From: Candidatus Nanopelagicales bacterium
GTDB lineage: Bacteria; Actinomycetota; Actinomycetes; S36-B12
Direction: 5' to 3'
Assembly (NCBI GenBank): GCA_030827125.1
Contig: JAURFD010000004.1
Span: 1-64,000, forward strand
Length of the DNA: 64,000 nt
A program made the position numbers and the translations under genes. Positions 38,765-48,724 of this stretch are shown here, in pieces; the stretch's first letter is position 1; the number at the start of each line of letters is the position of its first letter. The notes beneath the pieces were generated by a model, which saw only the letters and a program-made list of their open reading frames with translations, made no database searches and was not told the origin of the DNA.

Positions 38765-38831
38765 CCCCCGATCATGGACCACTAGGCTCCTCCCATCGCA
38801 CGTGGGGCAGTCACGGCAATCGGAGGCAATC

Positions 38832-39671
38832 GTGGGCGGATTTCTCTCTCAACTCACCGGCTCATTCTCGACATCCGCGGCACAGAATCCGACGGTGGCG
38901 ATCATGGAGGCCGCCTACGCGGAGGCGGGCCTCGACATCCGCTACATCAACTGCGAGGTGCCCGCGGAACGGCTCGGGGACGCCGTACGGGGTGCTATCG
39001 GGATGGACTGGCTGGGGTTCAACTGCTCCATCCCCCACAAGGTGTCGATCCTGGCCCACCTCGATGAACTCGCTCCGTCGGCCGAGATCATCGGCGCTGT
39101 CAACTGCGTGATCAATCGGGATGGCCACCTGACCGGGGAGAACACCGACGGCCAGGGATTCGTCAATGCACTGCGCGACCTGGTCGATCCGGCCGGCAAG
39201 AGCGTGGTGATCCTCGGTGCCGGCGGAGCGGCTCGGGCTATTGCCGTTGAAACGGCGCTGGCTGGCGCGGCCCACATCACGATCGTCAACCGCTCACTCC
39301 AGCGCGGGACCGAGCTGGCCCAATTGGTCGACTCTCGAACACCCGCGATCTGTGACTTCGTCGTGTGGGACGGGACCTACGTCGTACGGACAGAGACCGA
39401 CATCGTCGTCAATGCGACGTCGATCGGATTCCATCCCAGCGTGGACACTCCCGCCATCGACGATGACTCGCTGCAACCACACATGCTGGTGGCTGACGTC
39501 GTCGCGAATCCACCGATGACGCGGTTCCTTCAGCGCGCCGAGGCTCGCGGATGCACGGTGCTGCCCGGGCTTGGGATGCTGGTGAATCAGGCGCTGACGA
39601 ACGCTCGACTGTGGACTGGCCGGGAATTGTCCGCGTCCGTGATGCGGCAAGCGCTCGAAGCAAACCTCTAG
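38832..39671 (+). CDS. Shikimate dehydrogenase family protein
   Basis: NCSIPHKVSILAHLDELAPSAEIIGAVNCVI; ENTDGQGFV; ILGAGGAARAIAVETAL; GTG start 38832. Confidence 0.88.
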   Translation: MGGFLSQLTGSFSTSAAQNPTVAIMEAAYAEAGLDIRYINCEVPAERLGDAVRGAIGMDWLGFNCSIPHKVSILAHLDELAPSAEIIGAVNCVINRDGHLTGENTDGQGFVNALRDLVDPAGKSVVILGAGGAARAIAVETALAGAAHITIVNRSLQRGTELAQLVDSRTPAICDFVVWDGTYVVRTETDIVVNATSIGFHPSVDTPAIDDDSLQPHMLVADVVANPPMTRFLQRAEARGCTVLPGLGMLVNQALTNARLWTGRELSASVMRQALEANL

Positions 39672-39704
39672 GAATCGCCCGCCCAGCGCTCTACCCTCAG
39701 CGGC

Positions 39705-40172
39705 ATGGGAGTTCTCTTTCTACCGTTGACCATCGTGATCGCCTGGGCGCTGGCCCTCTTCAATGTCGCGGCCCCCGGCGCCGTGAGCGGAGAGGCCTTC
39801 GCTGACTCCGCCATGAGGTGGATGCTCTACATCCCGGCTGGCTTCATGGTCTTGGTGAGTGGTGTCATGCACACCGTGTTCGCCAAGAGGACCTCGAAGA
39901 ACATCGGATGGCAGACCAATGGCTTCCAGTACGAGCTCGGATTTGCCTCCTTTGGCTTTGGACTTGCCGGGATCATCGCGGCGCAAAGTTCGTCGGCAGC
40001 CTGGCTTCCCGTCGCCGTCGCCCTGTCGGTATTCCTCGTCCTCGCCGGAGCCAATCACATTCGCGAGATGGTCACGTCGAAGAACTTCGCGCCTGGCAAC
40101 TCCATCGTGTTGCTATACGACTTCGGCCTGCCCATTTCGTTCCTCGTCCTCTACCTCATGATGCGGGGATGA
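39705..40172 (+). CDS. Small integral membrane protein
   Basis: Four predicted TM segments by inspection. Confidence 0.75.
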   Translation: MGVLFLPLTIVIAWALALFNVAAPGAVSGEAFADSAMRWMLYIPAGFMVLVSGVMHTVFAKRTSKNIGWQTNGFQYELGFASFGFGLAGIIAAQSSSAAWLPVAVALSVFLVLAGANHIREMVTSKNFAPGNSIVLLYDFGLPISFLVLYLMMRG

Positions 40173-40179
40173 TTCACCG

Positions 40180-40662
40180 GTGTCCGACGGCGAGCCCGAG
40201 CCCGAACGCGGGGGTGCGCACACCTATTCCGGTCCGGTGAGTTGGGAGTACTCACCGGAGATGGATGGCGATCCCGACCCAGGCGAGATCGTTTGGGCGT
40301 GGGTCTCCTACGAGGAGGACCACACCGTAGGCAAGGACCGCCCCATCGCCATCGTCGGCCGGGCGGAGGATCACCGTCTGGTCGGACTGATGCTGTCGAG
40401 CCGTGATCGCAGCGGGGACCGGGATTGGCTGGCGATCGGAAGCGGGCCCTGGGACGCCGAGGGCAGAGCGAGTTGGCTCCGTCGCGATCGCATCCTCGCC
40501 GTCGCACCCAACGCCGTACGCCGTGAAGGCGCCATCCTGCCGCGGGCAACGTACGACAGTGTCATTGCGGCGATGACACCGAAGCCACCACCATCTCCAG
40601 AGAGCAGCGGCTGGACGTTGCGCGACGGATTCCGTCGCATCCTGGGCCGACCGATCCCTTAG
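40180..40662 (+). CDS. PemK/MazF-like domain protein
   Basis: PDPGEIVWAWVSYEEDHTVGKDRPIAIVG... resembles PemK-like growth inhibitor fold; GTG start. Confidence 0.55.
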   Translation: MSDGEPEPERGGAHTYSGPVSWEYSPEMDGDPDPGEIVWAWVSYEEDHTVGKDRPIAIVGRAEDHRLVGLMLSSRDRSGDRDWLAIGSGPWDAEGRASWLRRDRILAVAPNAVRREGAILPRATYDSVIAAMTPKPPPSPESSGWTLRDGFRRILGRPIP

Positions 40663-40664
40663 GG

Positions 40665-42419
40665 CTAGTACTCACCCCAGCCCACGCCCTTGTGCACGGT
40701 GAAGAGATTGGTGGGGTCGTACTTCTTCTTGATACGCAGCAGGCGTGGGTAGTTGTCTCCCCAGAACTCGCTCTGCCAGTTCTCCTCGAAGTAGCTGCCC
40801 TCGTTGGAGTACGAACCCCCGCCCGGTGTCGCCGTGCGGATCGCCGCCGAGGCCGCGAGATTGCCGTCGTATTGAGTCCTCGCGGTCTTTGTGTCCGGCT
40901 CGTGGCCCTTGACACCGACGAAGCGGCCCTGCTGCCAAGCACCGATGGTGATGAAGGCGATGTTGTTAAAGACGGCCGGGTTGATTGACGTCTCACGGTC
41001 ACGTGCCTCGGCTTCGGGATGTTCCCCCGCTAATGCCTTGTTGGTCTGCCAGAGCACAAGCGATGTTCGCGATGCGTCAAAAAGTCCCTGGGCGAGCGTG
41101 CGCGCATTGGCGCCCTGTGTGGCGGACATGGGCACCCCACGGCCGTCGTAGCCGCCCCAGTACGCCGCCACCTCCGATGCATTGCCCTTCCACCAGTAGT
41201 AGCCGGCGGGAGCATTGCGGCGGTTGTCGAAGATCGCCTCCGTGGCCGTGGGGTTCCACCGATTGCGGAAGGCTTGGCTGCTAAACGCCACATCAACACT
41301 GAAATCATCCGGACGTTCGCGCAGTGGCGACAAGAAGGGCTCCCACGCGGCAATAGCCTCGTCAACCGGCATGTCGAGGAACGTCGTACCCACCTGGAGG
41401 ACATTGGAGTCGTCGAAGCCTCCCGCCATGCCGTAGTCGGGGTTGAGAATCACGCCCTCGCCCCAGGCGGGAGTCGACAACGTGTCGCGGCAGAACTCGA
41501 CGTAACGCTGCAGCAGTTCGAGGTAGGCCGCATCGGACTTGGCGACGATCGGCCCGGAGATCCAGCCGGACAGCGCGGGCTCCGGATGTGCGAGCAAGGT
41601 CATGCGTGTCACGACGCCGAAGGTGCCGCCGCCACCACCCCGCAAGGCCCAGAAGAGATCAGCGTTCTTGTGCGCGTTCGCCGTCACGACCGTGCCGTTC
41701 GCCAAGACCAGTTGCATTTCGAGCACGCCGGCCGCCCCGCTTCCGAAGCGCTTGCTGAAGGATCCGAATCCCCCGCCGAGGGCGAACCCACCGCAGGCGC
41801 CCACACTCGTGCAGCCACCGCCCTGAAGGTAGAGACCATTCGCCGATGCAATCTTGTACGCCTCGAGCCACCGACTTCCGGCGGTCGTGGTCACCGCCGG
41901 CACTCCGGCAGTGCCGGCTGGCGCACCCTTGGGCACGAACGAGTCATGCACGGTGATACGCCGCATGTTGTGCGTCCAGATCAGCAGTGAATTGCGCGGT
42001 CCGCATGAGCGTCCGTAGTAGTCGTGCCCGGTGCCTTTGACGACGAGGCGAACCCCCTGTCTGCGCGCGAAGTTGACCGCCGCGGCGATGTCTTCGGCGC
42101 TCTCCGCCGCTACGGCGTATTCACTTACCGTTGACTTCCACGCCTTGTACATACCCGTCGACTGGGTGGCGCCGGGCTCCTCTTCGAGGTACCAGGGATT
42201 CATGAAACGCTCTGGGAGTGGGCCCGGCTTCAGCCGCGCCCAGGGCTGTTCCGGCTTGATCAGTCGATTGCCCACCTTGCGCCGCAACTCGTTCCACACC
42301 TTCGGCGCGGGCCAGGCGGCCGCGCGCTCGGCCGCACTCGCGCTACCAGCCGCTCCCAGTGGCAGTGCTGCCGCCGCAGCCACACCAGCGCCGGCACTGA
42401 GGAAGGTTCGGCGTTCCAT
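40665..42419 (-). CDS. Tat-exported FAD-binding (BBE-type) oxidoreductase
   Basis: ERRTFLSAGAGVAAAAALP signal; VKGTGHDYYGRSCGPRNSLLIWT; GGGGGTFGVVT; NYPRLLRIKKKYDPTNLF. Confidence 0.88.
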   Translation of the reverse strand: MERRTFLSAGAGVAAAAALPLGAAGSASAAERAAAWPAPKVWNELRRKVGNRLIKPEQPWARLKPGPLPERFMNPWYLEEEPGATQSTGMYKAWKSTVSEYAVAAESAEDIAAAVNFARRQGVRLVVKGTGHDYYGRSCGPRNSLLIWTHNMRRITVHDSFVPKGAPAGTAGVPAVTTTAGSRWLEAYKIASANGLYLQGGGCTSVGACGGFALGGGFGSFSKRFGSGAAGVLEMQLVLANGTVVTANAHKNADLFWALRGGGGGTFGVVTRMTLLAHPEPALSGWISGPIVAKSDAAYLELLQRYVEFCRDTLSTPAWGEGVILNPDYGMAGGFDDSNVLQVGTTFLDMPVDEAIAAWEPFLSPLRERPDDFSVDVAFSSQAFRNRWNPTATEAIFDNRRNAPAGYYWWKGNASEVAAYWGGYDGRGVPMSATQGANARTLAQGLFDASRTSLVLWQTNKALAGEHPEAEARDRETSINPAVFNNIAFITIGAWQQGRFVGVKGHEPDTKTARTQYDGNLAASAAIRTATPGGGSYSNEGSYFEENWQSEFWGDNYPRLLRIKKKYDPTNLFTVHKGVGWGEY

Positions 42420-42512
42420 GGATGAGGTCACCGGGATTAGACAGCACGGACCCGTCACCGGCCGCAACGAAACAACACGTAGAGTGACGCCCCCGGACTC
42501 GAGGAGGTGGCG

Positions 42513-43352
42513 ATGGGCGCCCTGCTCGCGCTCGTCGCCAGCGTGGCCTGGGGTTCGGCCGATGTGGCTGGCGGCGTCGGATCGCGCCGAGTGGGCAGCG
42601 TCCGCGTCATCGCCATGGCCTACCCCGCTGGCGCCATCGTCCTCACCCTCTTCGCGATGTTCGTCATCCCGGGCACCATCGATCGCGACGTCCTCCTTCT
42701 GTCGCTGGCGACCTCGCTCGTCGGCACCGCCGGCATGATCTTGCTGTACGCCGCCCTCGCGACCGGCCCCATGGGCATCGTGTCCCCGCTCACGGCCATC
42801 GGTGGGGCGGCGATCCCCGTGCTCGCCGGACTCCTCCTCGGGGACCCGCTCACCGCCCTCTTCGTCGTGGGCTGCGTCCTCGCCCTCATCGCAGTGATCC
42901 TCGTCAGCCGCGAGTCCGGCGAACACGCGAAGGTCACTCCGCGGGCACTCCTCCTCTCCGCGGGTGCCGGCCTCGCCATCGGCCTGTTCCTCACGGCACT
43001 CGGAGTCGCACCAGAGGGCTCCGGGGTCTGGGTCGCCACCATCAGTCGGTGGTGGTCGACCATCGGAGTCGGCGCTGTTGCGATCTATCTCCTCGTGCGT
43101 CGCGGGCGCGAGTCCTGGCAGCCCTATCCGTGGCTCCTGGCGATCGGCGCAGGCGCCCTAGACGCGATCGCGAACGGGACATTCCAGCTCGCCGCGCAAA
43201 ACGGTGAACTCTCCGTCGTCGCCGTCATCGGTGCGCTATATCCGGCACCCACTCTGCTGCTGGCCCACTTCCTGCTCAAGGAGCGCATGTCCCGCGTGCA
43301 ATGGTCGGGCGTGCTCGTGGCGCTGGCCGCCGTCGTTGCCCTCACGGTCTAG
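42513..43352 (+). CDS. EamA/DMT-family transporter
   Basis: Ten-TM pattern; RBS GAGGAGG before ATG 42513 (GTG 42507 also in frame). Confidence 0.8.
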   Translation: MGALLALVASVAWGSADVAGGVGSRRVGSVRVIAMAYPAGAIVLTLFAMFVIPGTIDRDVLLLSLATSLVGTAGMILLYAALATGPMGIVSPLTAIGGAAIPVLAGLLLGDPLTALFVVGCVLALIAVILVSRESGEHAKVTPRALLLSAGAGLAIGLFLTALGVAPEGSGVWVATISRWWSTIGVGAVAIYLLVRRGRESWQPYPWLLAIGAGALDAIANGTFQLAAQNGELSVVAVIGALYPAPTLLLAHFLLKERMSRVQWSGVLVALAAVVALTV

Positions 43353-44448
43353 TGGCAGCCAACGCCTGAGCGCTCGCGGCGATGGTGCGTTCGATATCTG
43401 CGCGTTCGATACCCAGGTGTGTCACCGCGCGGACCTGGCCGTGCGGATAGGCCACCATGGCTACACCCTGATCGGCGAGCGCTCGCAGGTACGCCGCACG
43501 GCGATCAAGGCCGCCCTCGACCGCGAACAGGACGAAGTTCGTCGCCACGCGGCCCGGATCCAGCGCCCCGGTCGTCGGCTGCGCGAGGTGACCCGGACTG
43601 ACGATGCCGTCCTGCCTCGCGAGCCCTTCGGCGAGCACTCGCGCCAGGACATGGTCCTCGGCGAGTCGATCAACGGTTCCGTCGTCGGCCTCCGCGAGTG
43701 CTACAAGCCCCGCCGCCGCCAGGACACCCGCCTGGCGCATTCCGCCACCAAGCAGCTTGCGAGCGCGACGGGCTCGGGTGATGAAGTCCCGCGTGCCCAC
43801 CACAACGCTGCCCACCGGCGTCGCCAGCCCCTTGCTGAGGCAGAACGTTGCCGAGTCAGCGTCCTGGACGAGTTCGCGCACCGGGACATCCAGCGCTATG
43901 GCCGCGTTGAAAAGGCGTGCTCCATCGACGTGAATCGGCAGTGAATCCGGAAGTGCCCGTCGCAGTTGGGCCATGTAGTCAGGGGTGATGGGTCGACTCA
44001 TCGAGTGCGCGTGACAGTTCTCCACGATGACGAGGCTCGTGAGCGCGCAATGCGGATCGTCCGGATCCCGGATCGCATCGGCGACATCCTCCACCAGCAT
44101 TTCACCGGTAGACATCTCGGCGATCCCGACCATCCCGGCACCTGCGACAACGGCGTACCCCGCCGCTTCATCGTTGATGACATGGGAGGTGGCCGGCGCG
44201 ATGATCTCCCCCCCGCGCGGGACGTGTGCCATCACGCTCACCAGGTTGCCCATCGTGCCCGAGGCAACGAAGAGCCCCGCCTCTTTGCCGAGCAGGTCCG
44301 CGGCGCGCCGCTCAAGCGTGATTACCGTGGGGTCATCCCCAAAGACGTCATCACCGACTTCGGCGGACGCCATGGCGGCGCGCATGGCATCGGTCGGCTT
44401 CGTCACCGTGTCCGAGCGCAGGTCGACGTCAGGGTGTCCGATGCTCAT
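43342..44448 (-). CDS. Threonine aldolase/beta-eliminating lyase family protein
   Basis: VDLRSDTVTKPTDAMRAAM, HVDGARLFNAAIAL, FCLSKGLATPVGSVVVG. Confidence 0.9.
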   Translation of the reverse strand: MSIGHPDVDLRSDTVTKPTDAMRAAMASAEVGDDVFGDDPTVITLERRAADLLGKEAGLFVASGTMGNLVSVMAHVPRGGEIIAPATSHVINDEAAGYAVVAGAGMVGIAEMSTGEMLVEDVADAIRDPDDPHCALTSLVIVENCHAHSMSRPITPDYMAQLRRALPDSLPIHVDGARLFNAAIALDVPVRELVQDADSATFCLSKGLATPVGSVVVGTRDFITRARRARKLLGGGMRQAGVLAAAGLVALAEADDGTVDRLAEDHVLARVLAEGLARQDGIVSPGHLAQPTTGALDPGRVATNFVLFAVEGGLDRRAAYLRALADQGVAMVAYPHGQVRAVTHLGIERADIERTIAASAQALAATRP

Positions 44449-44463
44449 GGTGGGCAGCGTAGG

Positions 44464-45957
44464 TCACTGACAGGCCAGGCCGTCGGCAGGCAGCACGCCA
44501 TCCATGAGGAAGCCGTCAATGGCGTCGTCGATGCACGGTGAGCCCTCGCGGTAGGCCGTGTGTCCGTCCCCTTCGCGGGTTATGACGACGGCGTTGCCGA
44601 CCTCATCGGCGAGGAGCGCAGCAAAGGGGAGAGGCGTCGCCGGATCGTGCGTGGTCGCCACGATGACGATCGTGGGTGTCTCCGTGGTGGCCTTGGGTGC
44701 CGGCGCTATCGGCGCAAAGGCTCCTGCGGCGCAGGGCTCGGCGCCCCACACGATGTACTCGCCGAGGAAGGGGGCACCGGAAAGGTCGGCGTCAAGGTCG
44801 GCTACCGATCCGGCCAGCGGGCGATCGGAACAGGTAATGGCAACGAAGGCGGAGACGGAGTTGTCGGCGTACGTGCCGTCGGGCAGGCGCCTCAGCCGTT
44901 CGTCGAGCATGCGCTGGAGGGGTTCACCGTCGCCGACCGCCAGGGAACCCAGCGCATCGCGCAACTGTGCACGATCCGCAACGCGGTAGAGGCTCATGAG
45001 GATGGCGTAGGTGGCGGCGGCCTCTGTTAGGGAACGGTCTTGATCGTTGGTCGTGGCGGGTTCTTGATCGAGGCGTTCAAGGAGTGCTCGCACCTCCGCC
45101 AGCGCCTCGTCGACGTTCGCCGCACTTCCAAAGACACAATCGGATTGCTGCAGGCAGTCCGCAAGGAATCGGCGCAGTGAATCCTCGAATCCCGCCGCCT
45201 GGGCGAGGGACAACTCCACCGCATCGAGGTTCGCCGGTACGGGGGCGTCGAGGACGAATCGGCCGACCTGTTGGGGGAAGAGTCGCGCGTATGTCGCCCC
45301 GAGGTGGGTGCCGTAGGACACGCCGAGGTAGTCGAGGGCCGATTGACCGAGTACGCCGCGGAGCACATCGAGATCCCGCGCGGCGTCCTGGGTCGACAGA
45401 TGGTCGAGCAATCCCGGCGGATCACTAGTGCACGACGACGCGAACTCAGCGCTGATGCGCTGCACCGCGGCCGTCTCCGCAGGAGTGTCCGGGGTGCCAT
45501 CGGTGCCCACGAGTTCGTCGATGAGTGCTGGGTCACCACAGGTCACCGGCGCAGAACGTCCCACACCCCGGGGATCGAAGCCCACGATGTCGCGCTCATC
45601 GAGAAGACGTGGGGAGAGGAGTTGCGCGGCGTAGTCGGCGTAGTCGTAGCCACTGGCTCCCGGCCCACCTGGATTGATCACGACCACGCCACCCGGTGTG
45701 CGGTTGGCGGGGCGGCGCAGCACCGCGAGTTCGATGGTCGAGCCCTGCGGATCGGCGTAATCCACCGGCACGGTGAGTTCGGCGCACTGGTCCTGACCGC
45801 AATCGCGCCACGATAAGTCCTGGTCATAGAAACGGCTCAGATCCGGGCGGGGGGCTGGCTGAGAGCTCGACGGGGCGGTCTCGGTGGGGACCACCGAACC
45901 GCACGCCGCCAAGGCCAGGATGGCGACCGTGGCGGCCGAGGCGATGGCGACTCTCAT
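44464..45957 (-). CDS. Secreted tripeptidyl aminopeptidase-like alpha/beta hydrolase (lipoprotein)
   Basis: Lipobox LAAC; VVINPGGPGASGYDYA; GVSYGTHLGATYA; C-terminal DGHTAYREGSPCIDDAIDGFL. Confidence 0.9.
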   Translation of the reverse strand: MRVAIASAATVAILALAACGSVVPTETAPSSSQPAPRPDLSRFYDQDLSWRDCGQDQCAELTVPVDYADPQGSTIELAVLRRPANRTPGGVVVINPGGPGASGYDYADYAAQLLSPRLLDERDIVGFDPRGVGRSAPVTCGDPALIDELVGTDGTPDTPAETAAVQRISAEFASSCTSDPPGLLDHLSTQDAARDLDVLRGVLGQSALDYLGVSYGTHLGATYARLFPQQVGRFVLDAPVPANLDAVELSLAQAAGFEDSLRRFLADCLQQSDCVFGSAANVDEALAEVRALLERLDQEPATTNDQDRSLTEAAATYAILMSLYRVADRAQLRDALGSLAVGDGEPLQRMLDERLRRLPDGTYADNSVSAFVAITCSDRPLAGSVADLDADLSGAPFLGEYIVWGAEPCAAGAFAPIAPAPKATTETPTIVIVATTHDPATPLPFAALLADEVGNAVVITREGDGHTAYREGSPCIDDAIDGFLMDGVLPADGLACQ

Positions 45958-46089
45958 CCGGGCAGGCTACGTGTCCCTTGCCTCCCGTTGCCCACTATCC
46001 CCACCCCACGTCTTCTTTGCCGATACCGCGGGCACATCGGACGCAAAACAGCGGTAACTGCACAGAAGGTGAGGGGTTACGGTTGGTGG

Positions 46090-46935
46090 GTGGGTCAGGA
46101 TTCGTTCGCCAAGGCGCTGCAGACCGGCATCGCCCGGGGGCTCGATGCTGTGGACGCCTGGAAGCAGGCTCGAGCCGGGCGCCCCAGTGCCCAGGCGCGC
46201 GCCCTCCAAGCCGAGCAGGAGCGGGCCGTCGCCCTCCAGGCCTACGCCCGTCGTCGCTACGACCGTCACGCACAGCGTCTGCAAACGCAAGCGACCACCG
46301 GGACGGCCGTGGCGGGTGTCGCCGGCACGGTCGGTGTCATCGACGTGGTTGCCGAGGCGACGACGTCGCAGGTCGGGGTCTACGGCCCCTCCTGGATGTG
46401 GATGAGCGCCGCCGTCATCGGCGGGGTTCTCGCACTGTCCGCGCGGCGTCAGCGACGCACGCTGCCGCCCCCACCCAGGGTCGACGAACTCCCCGCAGCA
46501 CCCATCCCGGTGCCCCCCGATGCCATCGGTGCCGAACAAGCCCAGCAGTTGATCACGCTGCGCCTGCAGTTGGTGCAGGTAGTTCCGGCGATCGCCCGCC
46601 TGCATCCGGGCGCCGCCGATGAATTGCGTCGCGCCGACGCCGAAGCCGCACCTCCGTTGCACGCTCTCGTCGAGCGGCTTGTCATCCTGCACCGCATTCG
46701 CCAGGACATGCCTGGCACCCCGGCTGAGGAGGCGGCGACAACAGCCGCAATCGAAGTGCGCTCGCGCCTCACCACCGGATGTACGACGTACGAGCAGCTC
46801 CTCGCGGCCTCGGCCACCATGCTCGCCGCGCCCGACATCACCCGCAGCACCGACGAGGTGCTCTCCCCCGCCGTCGCCGCCCTCAGCGCTTACACCCACG
46901 GACTGCAGCGCGCCGCTGGCGACGATCTTCGTTAG
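46090..46935 (+). CDS. Hypothetical membrane protein
   Basis: ORF with two hydrophobic segments; no family recognised; start uncertain. Confidence 0.6.
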   Translation: MGQDSFAKALQTGIARGLDAVDAWKQARAGRPSAQARALQAEQERAVALQAYARRRYDRHAQRLQTQATTGTAVAGVAGTVGVIDVVAEATTSQVGVYGPSWMWMSAAVIGGVLALSARRQRRTLPPPPRVDELPAAPIPVPPDAIGAEQAQQLITLRLQLVQVVPAIARLHPGAADELRRADAEAAPPLHALVERLVILHRIRQDMPGTPAEEAATTAAIEVRSRLTTGCTTYEQLLAASATMLAAPDITRSTDEVLSPAVAALSAYTHGLQRAAGDDLR

Positions 46936-48095
46936 CCGCGTACGCGAACAAGCGGGTCCTTGATCTCCACCAGGAGCGACTCGGCGACAAGGGGAAGCGC
47001 GCCGTTCGCCTCAAGTGCGAGTCGCGCACGCTCGATCGCCTCGAGCCGTCGCGCCGTTTCGGTGGGTGTACTCGCGCCCGCCTCACGCACCAGCTGCGGA
47101 CGCATCTCGTCGTTGATGAGTGCCGCATCGGCATTCATCTGCAGCACGAGGACATCGCGGTAGTAGGACAGGAGATCGACGAAGGCGCGGTCGACCTGAT
47201 CGCGAAGCGCTCGCTTGCGCCGGCTGGTCTGCGCCTTGTGGAGTTCCTTCGACTCTCGGCCCATCAATCGATCGAAGCGACCCTTGGTCACTCCCTCCGC
47301 GCCCACGCCGTAAGTGCGCTGCAGCGCCTCTTCCTCGGCAGCGTCGAGTGGGTCGCAGATGGACGCGGCATCTTCGGTCGCCATCGCCACGAGCGCCTCA
47401 CCCGCGACGAAACAGGAGCCGAGATCGCGAAGCGAAGCCGGGATACGCAAGATCTCTTGGCGGCGGAGCCGGGTGCCCTCATCCATCGCCAGGGCGCGAG
47501 CCCGCCCGATATGACCTTGGGACGCGCGCGCGGCGAAGGCGGCCATCGCCGGGTCGACCGCGTAGCGCTCCTGAAGGGCTCGTGCCACCTCCGCTGTCCC
47601 CGGAGTGCGCAGAGTGAGCACGCGAGTCCGGGAGCGAATGGTGGGCAGCACGTCTTCAACGCTCGGCGTGCAGAGCAACCACACCAGGTGCGGCGGCGGC
47701 TCCTCGATCGACTTCAGCATGACGTTGACCGCCGACTCCGTGAATCGATCGGCATCCTCGATGACGACGACGTGCCATGGCACGTCAGCCGGGACGACAG
47801 ACGATCGAGCCACAAGGTCGCGGGCATCCTCCGTGCTGTAGCTCAACTGGTCCGAACGCACGATCTCGACGTCGGGGTGCGCACCGGCCATCACCGTGGT
47901 GCATGTCGCGCAGGTGCCGCAACCACCCACCGGGCACTGTAGGGCCGCAGCAAACGCGATCGCTGCCGTCGAGCGCCCCGACCCGGGCGGACCGGTGATC
48001 AACCACGCGTGCGTCATGGCGGACTCGTCCTCCGCGGCGTGCCTCAATTCGGCCACGACCGCGTCCTGACCGATGAGGCGTTCCCATACCGACAT
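46932..48095 (-). CDS. holB: DNA polymerase III subunit delta'
   Basis: ITGPPGSGRSTAAIAFAAALQC with Cys cluster CPVGGCGTCATC; next to tmk. Confidence 0.88.
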   Translation of the reverse strand: MSVWERLIGQDAVVAELRHAAEDESAMTHAWLITGPPGSGRSTAAIAFAAALQCPVGGCGTCATCTTVMAGAHPDVEIVRSDQLSYSTEDARDLVARSSVVPADVPWHVVVIEDADRFTESAVNVMLKSIEEPPPHLVWLLCTPSVEDVLPTIRSRTRVLTLRTPGTAEVARALQERYAVDPAMAAFAARASQGHIGRARALAMDEGTRLRRQEILRIPASLRDLGSCFVAGEALVAMATEDAASICDPLDAAEEEALQRTYGVGAEGVTKGRFDRLMGRESKELHKAQTSRRKRALRDQVDRAFVDLLSYYRDVLVLQMNADAALINDEMRPQLVREAGASTPTETARRLEAIERARLALEANGALPLVAESLLVEIKDPLVRVRG

Positions 48096-48715
48096 CAGCG
48101 GTCCCCGAGGAGCTCATCGACGCGTGCGGCGATCTCGATCGCGAGATCCTCAGCCGGTCGCGACCCATCGAGGACGAGGTAGCGCTGCGGATCATCGGCT
48201 GCGATCTCGCAGAAGCCGGCACGAACACGCTGATGCCACTCCAGCGGCTCAGCCTCCAAACGATCCGGTCCCTCGAGCCTGGCCAACCCCAGGGCCGGAT
48301 CGACATCGAGGAGCACGGTGAGATCCGGACGAAGCCCCCCGGTCGCCCACAGGCTCAGGTCGGCGACGCGCTCACGACCCAGACCTCGTGCAATGCCCTG
48401 GTAGGCGACCGAGGAATCCATGAATCGGTCGCAGACGACGACGTCGCCACGATCTAGGGCTGGTCGGATGACGCGCGCGACGTGTTCCCCCCGGGCCGCG
48501 GCAAAGAGCAGTGCTTCCGCGCGATCATCAAGGCCGGCGTTGGCGGGGTCGAGCAGGACGGCGCGGATGGCCTCGGCCGCCGGTGTGCCACCCGGCTCGC
48601 GGGTGCACGTCACGGCATGACCTCGCTGAGCCAGGTGGTCGGCGAGCGCTGCCGACTGGGTCGACTTGCCCGCGCCCTCGCCGCCTTCGAAGACGATGAA
48701 CATGCCCCGGGTCAC
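48095..48715 (-). CDS. tmk: Thymidylate kinase
   Basis: FIVFEGGEGAGKSTQSAALADHL, TREPGGTPAAEAIR, DRFMDSSVAYQG. Confidence 0.95.
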   Translation of the reverse strand: MTRGMFIVFEGGEGAGKSTQSAALADHLAQRGHAVTCTREPGGTPAAEAIRAVLLDPANAGLDDRAEALLFAAARGEHVARVIRPALDRGDVVVCDRFMDSSVAYQGIARGLGRERVADLSLWATGGLRPDLTVLLDVDPALGLARLEGPDRLEAEPLEWHQRVRAGFCEIAADDPQRYLVLDGSRPAEDLAIEIAARVDELLGDR

Positions 48716-48724
48716 GCCGGGAGC

